DNA of 64,000 nucleotides from Paracoccaceae bacterium (GTDB taxonomy: Bacteria > Pseudomonadota > Alphaproteobacteria > Rhodobacterales > Rhodobacteraceae), in contig JAHEAO010000005.1 in NCBI GenBank assembly GCA_024642725.1, forward strand, positions 1 to 64,000, written 5' to 3'. Shown here piece by piece: positions 19,206 to 27,969 of the stretch. Under the pieces are notes generated by a model that had not been told where the DNA came from, made no database searches, and saw only the letters and a list, made by a program, of their open reading frames with translations. Position 1 is the stretch's first letter. Every line of letters starts with the position of its first letter. Made by a program: the position numbers and the translations under genes.

Positions 19206-19240
19206 CACCGCCGACAACGAGCGTTTTGCGCCGCGCCCTT

Positions 19241-19265
19241 GCCGGTGTTGCAAACCGGCGCCGTT
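19241..19265 (+). terminator. possible terminator after the cupin gene
   Basis: GCCGGT-N7-ACCGGC forms a 6 bp GC-rich stem, followed by GCCGTTTT. It lies 36 bp after the cupin stop. The T-run is short and offset, so the assignment is weak. Confidence 0.3.
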
Positions 19266-19374
19266 TTGGATGCGTGGCAAAGAAACATGCTTTTCTCGGT
19301 TGTGAGATGGAATCATTTGTTACAGATGTCGAAATGAGATGGGTTGGGGAACTCGAAAAAAGGAGCCATAGGCG

Positions 19375-21057
19375 ATGCGACTCCACTCCTTACGCTTTCC
19401 CCTTGCTGCCCTGCTTTGTTCTGCTGCGAGCGTCGCCGCCGCCAAGAACTGTTCAAGCGAGGGAAGCCTGAGCTATCTCGGCAGAACCAGCGACTCCTCT
19501 CGGTCGGTCTGGTTGTCCACGATCCAACCCGGCAGTTCGACCTCTTTCACGCTTGAGGCTGCTCAGGGAGGCAATGTAGTCGACACTTTTGGGCCAAGAA
19601 CACCAGGAACGGATTTCCGGCATCTTTCGCTCTCGCCGTTTGTTTCGAACGGGAACGGTGGTGCCCATAAGCTCTACGATACGAATTCGGGCGACTGTCT
19701 ACTGGATACGCAGAATCAGAAGGACGGCTTCGTCTTTCCTCCGTTCCCTTCGCGACCTCCTGTGGGAGTAAGACCGCCGATCGGAATCCTGCCACCGCCC
19801 GGCGGGCTGATGCCGTCCCTTCCGGGCGGAGTACGGCCACCGATCGCGACACTGCCGCCATCGGGCGTGATGCCGACCTTGCCCGGAGGTGTCCGACCTC
19901 CGATCGGGACGTTGCCGCCCACGGGGGTAATGCCGGGGGTCCCCGCCAAACCGGTACCGCCCATCGCAACGCTACCACCCAGCGGGGTTATGCCTGAACG
20001 ACCCATCGGTGTCGTGCCACCAATAGGGACACTGCCTCCGGGCGGTGGTGGCAGTGGCGGGACTGGCGGGGGCGGCGCGATCACAGAGGGCAGATCAATT
20101 GCGCCCACTACCGCAAGTTATGGGGGATCAGAAGCGGGAGGCGCAAACTCCAGCTGCACGACAGATCCAGAAAACTATCCTGGCTTGCCCTTCTGCGATC
20201 AAAACTCGGCCAATGGCGCGTATGTCGCAGGAGCACCTCTGACACCGGGCCGCGACCTTGGTCCGCCGACGCGCTGGAATACCTGGGTCGATACCCGGTT
20301 CATCCAGACCGATGACGACCGGTCCCACTTCGAACGGTCGGGCAAGTCGGTGTCGGTCGGCGGCGGAATCGACTATGCCTTGTCGGATGGCAGCATCGTC
20401 GGCTTGCAAGTGATCTGGGAGAGATCAGAGGCTGACGCCCTGGGGGATGCGTTTGACCAAAGCTCGACCGGCGTTTCAGTCGGGCCGTATGCCGCGATCA
20501 GTCTGAACGATCGATGGGCGCTGTCGGGCAGTCTGACCTGGGGGCGCCACGATACCGACGTGGACCTGGTGGGACTGCAGAGCAGCTATGATCAGGACCG
20601 GCTGACCGCCGACGTTACCTTGACCGGCCAGTACGTCTACGACGACGGGAACTATCTGCGTCCGCAATTTTCTTTGAGCTACCTGCGGCTGGAGGACCAA
20701 GATCACACCCTGAAAGGCAAAGTCTCGGGAACACCGGTTTCCATCGATGTGAATGGCGCGGCTTCAACTTACGGCACCTTCAGTCCCAGCGTGGAATTGG
20801 GTCGCGTCATTCTGGACGACGGCAAGCTATGGGTGCCCTATGGCGAGTTCGGGGCGATTTACGAATTCGACCGGCCGGAACGCGCCGGACTTTTCGGTGG
20901 CGATGAGCCGTCGCGCTGGTCGGGAACGCTCCGCACCGGGTTGCGGATGCGGACCGACGGGGCTTTCTACGCCGATGTGTCGCTGGGATATCTGAGCGTG
21001 TTTCAATCCGATCTCGACGTGGTCGAGGTCGGGGCGTTCCTGGCTTGGGGCTTCTGA
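19375..21057 (+). CDS. autotransporter-like outer-membrane beta-barrel protein with proline-rich repeats
   Basis: 560 residues. A signal peptide (residues 1-23) is followed by a small Cys-containing domain (24-125), then 4.6 proline-rich repeats of 20 residues (131-222), a Gly-rich linker and a C-terminal barrel (about 280-560). The barrel has alternating strands and ends in VGAFLAWGF with the terminal Phe recognised by the BAM complex. The barrel resembles autotransporter domains; the passenger is unusually small and I recognise no enzyme in it. It is probably surface-exposed. An AAGGAG lies 12 bp before the ATG. Confidence 0.75.
   Translation: MRLHSLRFPLAALLCSAASVAAAKNCSSEGSLSYLGRTSDSSRSVWLSTIQPGSSTSFTLEAAQGGNVVDTFGPRTPGTDFRHLSLSPFVSNGNGGAHKLYDTNSGDCLLDTQNQKDGFVFPPFPSRPPVGVRPPIGILPPPGGLMPSLPGGVRPPIATLPPSGVMPTLPGGVRPPIGTLPPTGVMPGVPAKPVPPIATLPPSGVMPERPIGVVPPIGTLPPGGGGSGGTGGGGAITEGRSIAPTTASYGGSEAGGANSSCTTDPENYPGLPFCDQNSANGAYVAGAPLTPGRDLGPPTRWNTWVDTRFIQTDDDRSHFERSGKSVSVGGGIDYALSDGSIVGLQVIWERSEADALGDAFDQSSTGVSVGPYAAISLNDRWALSGSLTWGRHDTDVDLVGLQSSYDQDRLTADVTLTGQYVYDDGNYLRPQFSLSYLRLEDQDHTLKGKVSGTPVSIDVNGAASTYGTFSPSVELGRVILDDGKLWVPYGEFGAIYEFDRPERAGLFGGDEPSRWSGTLRTGLRMRTDGAFYADVSLGYLSVFQSDLDVVEVGAFLAWGF
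19765..20040 (+). repeat. tandem 60-bp repeats coding a Pro-rich spacer
   Basis: Four units of 20-21 codons and one partial unit of 11. Each unit encodes a variant of GVRPPIGTLPPSGVMPTLPG. Units differ by several residues, so they have diverged; Pro-Pro pairs are strictly kept. The repeat probably makes an extended rod lifting the N-terminal domain from the membrane (inference). Confidence 0.85.
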
Positions 21058-21070
21058 AGGCCCGCGCGGA

Positions 21071-21847
21071 TCAAAGGGCGACCTTGTATTCCTGTATCGT
21101 GTTGCCGCCGTCGACGACGATCATCTGTCCAGTCAGGTAACTCGCTTCGTCGCTGGCCAAAAAGACCGCGACATGTCCGACCTCTTCGGGGCGTCCGGGG
21201 CGGCCGACGGGCGTGTATTTGCCCGCGGTAATTTCCGCTTGGCTGCTGGACGCGGTGTGAATCCAGCCCGGACCGATGCAGTTGACCGTGATATTGTCGG
21301 TGCCCGTTTCGATGGCAAGTGCACGCACCATCCCGAGCATTCCGGCCTTCGCCGAGGCGTAGACGCTGCTGCGCGCGATCCCGACGACCGGGCCGGTGAC
21401 AGAAGAGATGTGTACAATCCGCCCATAGCGGCGTTGGGTCATGTCCGAAAGCACTGCGCGGGTCACGAGAAATGCAGTCTTGAGCGAGATGTCAATACCG
21501 TAGTCCCAGTCTTCTTCCGAGGTGGTCCGCAGCGGCTTGCCGCTGGTTTCTCGCCCGATCTGGACCATGCCGGCATTGTTCACAAGAATATCGATCGGGC
21601 CAAGTGCTGCCCGGGTTGCCGCGACCAGTGAATCGACCTGACCGCTGTCAGTCAGGTCGGCGGGCGCGGCAAAAGATGTCGCAGCGTCGCCACCAAGCTC
21701 TGCCAGCCGATCGAAAATCCGGTCGGTCGTCGAAGTAATCGCCACCTTGGCGCCCGCTGCGTGCAACAGGCGCGCCGTGGCGAAACCGATCCCGTCGGCG
21801 CTCCCTGCCCCGGTGACAAGTGCCACCCTGCCTCTTACCCCGGCCAT
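21071..21847 (-). CDS. short-chain dehydrogenase/reductase
   Basis: 258 residues. Cofactor motif TGAGSADGIG (about residue 12), NNAG (about 90), catalytic Ser in HISSVTG (about 146) and the YASAK Tyr/Lys pair (about 163-167); the ending LTGQMIVVDGGNTIQE is usual for classical SDRs of the FabG-like group. It uses NAD(P)H; the substrate is not predictable. It follows the dehydrogenase at 21858 with a 10 bp gap, so they form a two-gene unit. Confidence 0.9.
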   Translation of the reverse strand: MAGVRGRVALVTGAGSADGIGFATARLLHAAGAKVAITSTTDRIFDRLAELGGDAATSFAAPADLTDSGQVDSLVAATRAALGPIDILVNNAGMVQIGRETSGKPLRTTSEEDWDYGIDISLKTAFLVTRAVLSDMTQRRYGRIVHISSVTGPVVGIARSSVYASAKAGMLGMVRALAIETGTDNITVNCIGPGWIHTASSSQAEITAGKYTPVGRPGRPEEVGHVAVFLASDEASYLTGQMIVVDGGNTIQEYKVAL

Positions 21848-21857
21848 GGCGGCAGAC

Positions 21858-22730
21858 CTAACCCATCGCCCGAAGGCGCTTGATCAGGCTCGACGTGTCC
21901 CAGCGGTTACCGCCCATCTTCTGCACGTCCTTGTAGAACTGATCGACAAGGGCCGTGACGGGCAGACTGGCACCGTTTTCATTGGCGGTCGACAAACAGA
22001 TGCCCAGATCCTTGCGCATCCAGTCCACAGCGAATCCATGGTTGAACTTGTCATCGATCATGGTCTCGTAGCGGTTCGACATTTGCCACGACCCGGCGGC
22101 GCCTTGCGAAATCACTTCGACGACGGCCTTGCCGTCCAGCCCGGCCTTTTCCGCGAAGTGAAGCGCTTCTGACAGACCCTGAACGAGGCCCGCTATGGCT
22201 ATCTGGTTGACCATCTTCGTCAACTGGCCAGAGCCGCTTTCGCCGAGTCTCTTACAGGCCTTTGCGTAGGCGTCGATGATCGGTTCGGCGCGTGCATAGG
22301 CGCCTTCGTCACCACCGCACATCACCCCGAGCTGGCCGTTTTCCGCCCCCGCCTGACCGCCGGAAACCGGCGCATCGACAAAGGAAATCCCCTTGGCATT
22401 CGCCGCTGCATAGAGCTCTCTCGTCACGGCAGCCGAAACGGTCGTGTGATCGACGAAGATCGTGCCTGCCGACATGCCGGCAAAGGCACCGTCCGGACCG
22501 ACGCAGACCGCGCGCAAGTCATCGTCGTTGCCGACACAGGCCATCACGAAATCTGCGCCCTTGGCGGCCTCTGCCGGTGTCTTTCCGACCTTGCCACCCT
22601 GTTCCGCGGCCCATTTTTCCGCTTTTGCCGTGGTTCGGTTGTAGACGGTTACACTGTGTCCCGCCTTTACCAGATGACCCGCCATCGGGTAGCCCATAAC
22701 CCCAAGTCCCAAAAACGCAACGTTAGCCAT
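21858..22730 (-). CDS. 3-hydroxyisobutyrate dehydrogenase-family oxidoreductase
   Basis: 290 residues. N-terminal Rossmann motif FLGLGVMGYPMAGHL, substrate-binding DAPVSGGQAGAENGQL (about residue 117) and the catalytic Lys in GSGQLTKMVNQ (about 170). Family members oxidise beta-hydroxyacids such as 3-hydroxyisobutyrate, or reduce tartronate semialdehyde; which applies here is open. Upstream of and probably co-transcribed with the SDR gene. Divergent from the penicillin acylase homologue. Confidence 0.9.
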   Translation of the reverse strand: MANVAFLGLGVMGYPMAGHLVKAGHSVTVYNRTTAKAEKWAAEQGGKVGKTPAEAAKGADFVMACVGNDDDLRAVCVGPDGAFAGMSAGTIFVDHTTVSAAVTRELYAAANAKGISFVDAPVSGGQAGAENGQLGVMCGGDEGAYARAEPIIDAYAKACKRLGESGSGQLTKMVNQIAIAGLVQGLSEALHFAEKAGLDGKAVVEVISQGAAGSWQMSNRYETMIDDKFNHGFAVDWMRKDLGICLSTANENGASLPVTALVDQFYKDVQKMGGNRWDTSSLIKRLRAMG

Positions 22731-22809
22731 GACTTTCCCCTTTTTGCGGTTTGTCCTATTGTCACAACCTGATTAAACGCTTCAGAACTCGGGTCAACCG
22801 CAGGCATAC

Positions 22810-25275
22810 ATGGCAAAGATATTTCGTTGGCTGCTACGGGTCTTCACCGCCCTAGTCGTGCTGGTCCTGCTGGCCGGCACGTTGGTGTATTGGCTGGCGT
22901 CGCGGTCACTGCCCGACTACAGCGCCGACCACGAGGTTGCAGGAATCACCGCCCCGGTCGAGATCGTGCGCGACAATGCCGATGTGCCGCATATTTTTGG
23001 CGCGACTGATGCCGATGTCTTCTATGGCCTTGGGTTCGCGCAGGCACAAGATCGCTTGTGGCAAATGGTCATGCTGCGCAGAACAGCGCAGGGGCGGCTG
23101 TCAGAGATTTTCGGCACGCGCACGCTGAAAGTAGACGAGCTGCTGCGCAGGCTCGACATCTATAATCTTGCCGTTGCTTCGGTCGAAACTCAGGACGCGG
23201 ATACCAAATCCGCGCTGGCCGCGTATTCCGCCGGCGTCAATGCTTGGCTTGCCGAGGTAAACAGGGGGTCACTGGGGCGGGGCGCACCGGAATTCTTCTT
23301 GTTCTCCAACGAAATAGCGCCTTGGCAACCCGCCGATTCCATCGCCATCGTCAAATTGATGGCGCTGCAGCTTTCCGGCCATCTGGCAAATGAGGTCCTC
23401 TACGCCCGCACGTCCCTATTGCTGCCTGAAGACCGGGTGCGCGACATCCTGCCCGATGTGCCGGGAGAAGGAATCGCGGCGCTGCCGAAATACGCCTCGC
23501 TGTTTCCCGACGTTCCGCGATATGCCGCAAACACAACCGCCCCGACTGACCCGCTGTCCCCGGTCAAACCCAGGGATCTGGCCGGGGCATCGAACGCTTG
23601 GGCCGCGGCCCCGTCCCGTTCGGCAACCGGATCCACCCTGCTGGCCAACGACCCGCACCTGGGTTTCACGGCACCGTCAATCTGGTACCTGGCACGGCTG
23701 GAACTGAGCACCGGCGGCGTGATCGGAGGCACGATTCCGGGCGTCCCTGCCGTCCTGCTGGGCCGGTCCGAAGACTTTGGCTGGGCTCTGACCAGTTCCT
23801 ACATGGACGATCAGGACGTCTATATCGAAAAGCTGAACCCAGACGACCCGAGCGAGGTCCTGACTCCCGATGGCTTCAAGCCGATGCTGACCCGGCCCTC
23901 GATCATCAAGGTCAAGGATGCGGCTCCGGTTGCGCTCGATCTGCAATGGACCGAGAATGGCCCGGTACTGCCCGGCGACCAGTACGATCTGGGGACCGTC
24001 ACTCCACCCGGTCATATCACGAGCCTTGCCTGGACAGCGCTCTCGGGAAAGGACACAACGCTTTCGGCCGGGATGCGGCTGATGCGCGCCAAGACCGTAG
24101 CGGAAGGACTTGCCGCAGGGGAAGGCTTTGTCGCGCCAACCCAGAATCTGACGCTGGCAGACCACACCACGATCGCGCTGAAAACAGTCGGCGCCATGCC
24201 CCGCCGCTCTGCCCGGCACCAGAGTCAGGGGCGTATGCCGTCGCCCGGCTGGCTTGCGGAAAACCGCTGGCAGGGCCGGATGAATTACCAAGCCAATCCG
24301 GAATTCGTCGCGCCGGATGGCGGCATACTAGGCAATACCAACAACAAGACATTGGACAGGCCCTTTCCGTTCCACGTCTCCTTCACCTGGGGCGACACTC
24401 AGCGCATCCAACGCTGGAAGCGACTGATGCAGAACCGCGAAGTGCACACGCGCGAGAGCTTCATCGAAGCGCAGCAGGATACCGTCAGCTTCACGGCGCG
24501 ATCGCTGCTGCCGCTGATTGCCGCGGACCTGTGGTTCACCGGAGAGGCCGCGCCTGACGGCACCGCGGAGCGCCAGAGGCAACGCGCTCTGGACCTGCTG
24601 GCCGATTGGAATGGCGAGATGAATGAACACTTGCCGGAGCCGCTGATCTACGCCGCATGGATCCGGGCGCTGCAGGACCGCTTGATCCGCGACGAACTGG
24701 GCCCCCTTTCACGGGAATATACCCATGTCGAACCGATTTTCATTGAACGCGTCTTTCGCGACGTGGATGGTGCGTCGGCCTGGTGCGACGTCTTGCAATC
24801 GGCGGCGATTGAATCCTGCACCGACATATCTCGGGCCGCACTTGACGACGCGTTGTTGTGGATCGCCGAACATTATGGATCGGCCCTTGAATCCTTGCGT
24901 TGGGGTGACGCACATGTTGCGGCGCAGAACCATGCGGTCCTCGGCATGATGCCGGTCATCAACTGGCTCGTGAATATCCAGCAATCGACGTCCGGTGGCG
25001 ACAATACACTACTGCGCGGGCGCACCTCGGGCGTCGAGCCGACCCCGTTTCAGAACGTGCACGGACCGGGCTATCGCGGTGTCTACGATTTCGCAGATCC
25101 CGACAGTTCCGTATTCGTCATCTCGACCGGACAATCGGGGCATTTCCTGTCCCGTCACTACGATGATCTGGGAGAGTTATGGCGGCGCGGGGAATATATC
25201 CCGATGTCGCTTGACCCCGACTTGGCCAGGGCCGCCGCGGTCGGGATTACTCACCTTCTTCCCGCGTCCCAGTGA
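22810..25275 (+). CDS. penicillin acylase family protein (Ntn hydrolase), membrane-anchored
   Basis: 821 residues. A single N-terminal hydrophobic helix (about 7-30) with no clear cleavage site suggests a membrane anchor with the enzyme in the periplasm. The alpha part includes EIVRDNADVPHIFGATDAD and GLGFAQAQDRLWQM. The beta subunit should start at Ser261 of GASNAW, the autocatalytic nucleophile of Ntn hydrolases; NDPHLGF follows. The C-terminal part keeps GNTNNKTLDRPFP and the SGQSGHFLSRHYDD-like ending. Relatives cleave acyl groups from beta-lactams or from acyl-homoserine lactones. Substrate unknown; quorum quenching is possible. Confidence 0.9.
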   Translation: MAKIFRWLLRVFTALVVLVLLAGTLVYWLASRSLPDYSADHEVAGITAPVEIVRDNADVPHIFGATDADVFYGLGFAQAQDRLWQMVMLRRTAQGRLSEIFGTRTLKVDELLRRLDIYNLAVASVETQDADTKSALAAYSAGVNAWLAEVNRGSLGRGAPEFFLFSNEIAPWQPADSIAIVKLMALQLSGHLANEVLYARTSLLLPEDRVRDILPDVPGEGIAALPKYASLFPDVPRYAANTTAPTDPLSPVKPRDLAGASNAWAAAPSRSATGSTLLANDPHLGFTAPSIWYLARLELSTGGVIGGTIPGVPAVLLGRSEDFGWALTSSYMDDQDVYIEKLNPDDPSEVLTPDGFKPMLTRPSIIKVKDAAPVALDLQWTENGPVLPGDQYDLGTVTPPGHITSLAWTALSGKDTTLSAGMRLMRAKTVAEGLAAGEGFVAPTQNLTLADHTTIALKTVGAMPRRSARHQSQGRMPSPGWLAENRWQGRMNYQANPEFVAPDGGILGNTNNKTLDRPFPFHVSFTWGDTQRIQRWKRLMQNREVHTRESFIEAQQDTVSFTARSLLPLIAADLWFTGEAAPDGTAERQRQRALDLLADWNGEMNEHLPEPLIYAAWIRALQDRLIRDELGPLSREYTHVEPIFIERVFRDVDGASAWCDVLQSAAIESCTDISRAALDDALLWIAEHYGSALESLRWGDAHVAAQNHAVLGMMPVINWLVNIQQSTSGGDNTLLRGRTSGVEPTPFQNVHGPGYRGVYDFADPDSSVFVISTGQSGHFLSRHYDDLGELWRRGEYIPMSLDPDLARAAAVGITHLLPASQ

Positions 25276-25276
25276 C

Positions 25277-26281
25277 CTAGCAATAGCGTTCCGGACCAAT
25301 CCATTGACTGTCGGGATACCGATCGCCGTGGGCCCAGCCGACCGGAAGAACATCCTCGATTCTGGCCAGTTCATCGACAGTTAGCGGCTTGACACAGCCT
25401 GCTGCCAATTCGCGCAAGTGCGACACCGACCGGGTTCCGGGGATCGGGACTACCTTCGGGCTGCGCGTCAAGAGCCATGCGATGGCAAGGCCCGCGGTGG
25501 GACAACCCATATCGGCGGCCAACCTGCGGAACTTGTCTGTCGTCGTGAGATTCGCGGCAAAATTGGCCCCGTTGAAACGAGGGCTATTTTCGAGGATCGG
25601 GCTTGCAGCGACGCGGTCCGCATCCGGCGGGTTGTCTGTCAGAAGCCCTCGGCCAACCGGAGAAAAGGCGACCAGCGCCGTCCCCAGCCGCTCGCATTCC
25701 TGAACCAGCCCGAGATCTGGATAGCGGGTCTGCAGGGAATATTCGGACTGCACGGCCGCGATCGGGTGCACTGCCGCCGCCCGGCGCAGCGACCATGGTG
25801 CGATTTCAGAATAGGCGATCGCCTTCACCTTGCCTGCCTTGATAAATCCCGCGAGGGTTTCGGTCACTTCCTCTATCTCGATCCGCTTGTCGCGGCGGTG
25901 GACATAGAAAAGGTCGACGCAATCGACACCGAGACGCTTCAGGCTGCCGTCAAGTTCACTCGCCAGATGGTCCGGGGAATTGTCGAAAGTTGATTTTCCG
26001 GTCGCAGGGTCGCGGGAGATACCGGCCTTGGTTGCGATCTTGAACCAATCGCGGGCCTCGGCACCGCGAGATGCCAGGTAGCTGCCGATCATCGCTTCGG
26101 ACCTGCCCATTCCGTAGATATTGGAGGTGTCGATATGGTCGATGCCGAGCGAAATGGATTCGTCGAGCAACGCGTGGGCTTCTGCCTCGGTCGAGGCGCC
26201 ATACATGCCCGAAAAGGACATTGCCCCGATGCCTATGGGCGATACCATTGGCCCGCCGCTGCCCAGTGCGCGTTTTTCCAT
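25277..26281 (-). CDS. aldo/keto reductase
   Basis: 334 residues. TIM-barrel AKR with HIDTSNIYGMGRSEAMIG (catalytic Asp and Tyr, about residue 53), a Lys at about 83, and DLFYVHRRDKR carrying the active-site His. The C-terminal VPIPGTRSVSHLREL binds the NADPH phosphate. Length and motifs fit the AKR13-like group (YakC/IolS type). It probably reduces aldehydes; no linked pathway. It ends against the stop of the penicillin acylase gene and lies 30 bp behind hflX on the same strand. Confidence 0.9.
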   Translation of the reverse strand: MEKRALGSGGPMVSPIGIGAMSFSGMYGASTEAEAHALLDESISLGIDHIDTSNIYGMGRSEAMIGSYLASRGAEARDWFKIATKAGISRDPATGKSTFDNSPDHLASELDGSLKRLGVDCVDLFYVHRRDKRIEIEEVTETLAGFIKAGKVKAIAYSEIAPWSLRRAAAVHPIAAVQSEYSLQTRYPDLGLVQECERLGTALVAFSPVGRGLLTDNPPDADRVAASPILENSPRFNGANFAANLTTTDKFRRLAADMGCPTAGLAIAWLLTRSPKVVPIPGTRSVSHLRELAAGCVKPLTVDELARIEDVLPVGWAHGDRYPDSQWIGPERYC

Positions 26282-26311
26282 GTCAACATCTCCCTTATTC
26301 GTCGGCGTGCG

Positions 26312-27583
26312 TCAAAGTTCGCGGAACAGCTTTTCCTGCCGCGCCGTCCAGCGCACAAGCATGCGGTATCCATCTTCTGTCTGTTGGTCTTCCTTGACCA
26401 GACCTTGGGCGAATAGCCAAGCCCGTTTGCGCCCTTCGGTGAAAGGAAGCGTCAGCACCAGCTCATGGCGTGCTTCCGACAGGGCTCCGGATACTGCATC
26501 CAGCAGTTGCGGGACGCCTTCGCCGGTCAGGGCGGAAACCGCGAAGACATCCTGCCTCCGTTCGGCTTGGGTCCGAAGCGCATCGCGCTCTTCGGGAGGC
26601 AGATTGTCGATCTTGTTCCAGACCTCCAGCAAGGGCGCGTCTGCGGCAACCCCGAGATCCTTCAGGATCGTCATGACATCTTCGGCCTGTTCCACGCTCT
26701 GCGGATGGCTGATATCCCGGATATGCAGGATCAGGTCGGCACCTAGCACCTCTTCAAGAGTCGCCCGGAACGCCGCGACCAGTTGAGTGGGCAAATCGGA
26801 TATGAAGCCCACAGTGTCGGACAGGATGACCTTTTGTCCCGAGGGAAGTTCGATCGAACGCATCGTGGGGTCGAGCGTAGCAAAGAGCATGTCTTTGGCC
26901 AGAACGCTGGCACCGGTCAGCCTGTTGAAGAGCGTCGACTTGCCTGCGTTGGTATAGCCCACCAGAGCCACAATCGGAAACGGCACTTTCTGGCGCGCCG
27001 CCCGGTGCAGTTCGCGGGTCTTCACCACCTTACCAAGTTGGCGCTTGATGCGGGTGATCGCCTCGTCGATAGCGCGCCTGTCCGCTTCGATCTGGGTTTC
27101 GCCGGGACCGCCGACGAATCCCAAACCACCACGTTGGCGTTCAAGATGGGTCCAAGCCCGAACCAGGCGGGTGCGCTGATAGCTCAGCGCCGCGAGTTCC
27201 ACTTGCAGAACCCCTTCCCGCGTACGCGCCCGATCCGCGAATATCTCAAGGATCAGCCCGGTCCGGTCCAGCAGCTTGACGCCCCATTTTTTCTCTAGGT
27301 TGCGCTGCTGGACAGGCGTGACCGGTCCATCCACAAGGACGAGCCCAATATCTTCATCCTCGAATTTCTGGGCCAGCTCGGCAAGCTTTCCGGTTCCGAA
27401 CAGATGCCCCGGCTGCGGGTTCGGCAGTCGCACGACATCCGCCCCGATAACGTCGAGATTTGGCAGGGCCGCTGCTAGAGAAACGGCTTCTTCAAGCGCC
27501 GGGCCCGGGGCCCGGCGGTCGCGGTCTGACTGGATATCGGGGTGCAGGACCCACGCACGCATGACGCGTGCGCCATGTTCCAT
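26312..27583 (-). CDS. hflX: ribosome-associated GTPase HflX
   Basis: 423 residues from the ATG that overlaps the hfq stop (TGATG); a GTG one codon earlier (27586) is also possible. An N-terminal nucleotide-binding-like domain contains VIGADVVRLPNPQPGHLFGTGK; a helical linker with GLGFVGGPGETQIE precedes the G domain: G1 GYTNAGKST (about residue 208), G3 DTVGF, G4 NKID. HflX splits stalled or heat-damaged 70S ribosomes. It follows hfq as in most proteobacteria. Confidence 0.95.
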   Translation of the reverse strand: MEHGARVMRAWVLHPDIQSDRDRRAPGPALEEAVSLAAALPNLDVIGADVVRLPNPQPGHLFGTGKLAELAQKFEDEDIGLVLVDGPVTPVQQRNLEKKWGVKLLDRTGLILEIFADRARTREGVLQVELAALSYQRTRLVRAWTHLERQRGGLGFVGGPGETQIEADRRAIDEAITRIKRQLGKVVKTRELHRAARQKVPFPIVALVGYTNAGKSTLFNRLTGASVLAKDMLFATLDPTMRSIELPSGQKVILSDTVGFISDLPTQLVAAFRATLEEVLGADLILHIRDISHPQSVEQAEDVMTILKDLGVAADAPLLEVWNKIDNLPPEERDALRTQAERRQDVFAVSALTGEGVPQLLDAVSGALSEARHELVLTLPFTEGRKRAWLFAQGLVKEDQQTEDGYRMLVRWTARQEKLFREL

Positions 27584-27822
27584 CACGATGCTTCTTCACC
27601 GTCGTAAAGGCTAATCGGCTGCGACGGCATGATCGTTGAAATGGCGTGCTTATACACCAGCTGAGACTGTCCATCGCGGCGCAAGAGCACACAGAAATTA
27701 TCAAACCAAGTGATGACACCCTGCAGTTTGACACCGTTTATCAGAAATATTGTGACCGGAACCTTAGTCTTACGGACGTGGTTAAGAAATGCATCCTGCA
27801 AATTCTGTTTGTCGGCAGCCAT
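27583..27822 (-). CDS. hfq: RNA chaperone Hfq
   Basis: 79 residues, the normal alphaproteobacterial length without a long C-terminal tail. The Sm1 motif ([19 protein letters not shown]) and Sm2 motif ([12 protein letters not shown], with the YKH RNA-binding residues) are intact. The hexamer pairs small RNAs with mRNAs; in Rhodobacter relatives it also affects nif and photosynthesis genes. Located between trkH and hflX, 147 bp after trkH, so it may have its own promoter. Confidence 0.97.
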   Translation of the reverse strand: MAADKQNLQDAFLNHVRKTKVPVTIFLINGVKLQGVITWFDNFCVLLRRDGQSQLVYKHAISTIMPSQPISLYDGEEAS

Positions 27823-27969
27823 AGCTTTTCGCCTTTTTTATTGCGCGGTTTCCTTGCGTTCTGCCCCTCGGCGGCAGGCCGTTAAGATATTAGCATCAAT
27901 TATGTCGTGCATATGCAAGAGATTCCAGCCCAAAAATCAGGCGTTTAAGGGCCGCTAGCCAAGACTTGC

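Noticed and set aside
23598-24557. Long second frame inside the penicillin acylase gene
   Set aside because: The overlapping annotated frame carries all family motifs; this one is a GC-rich shadow.
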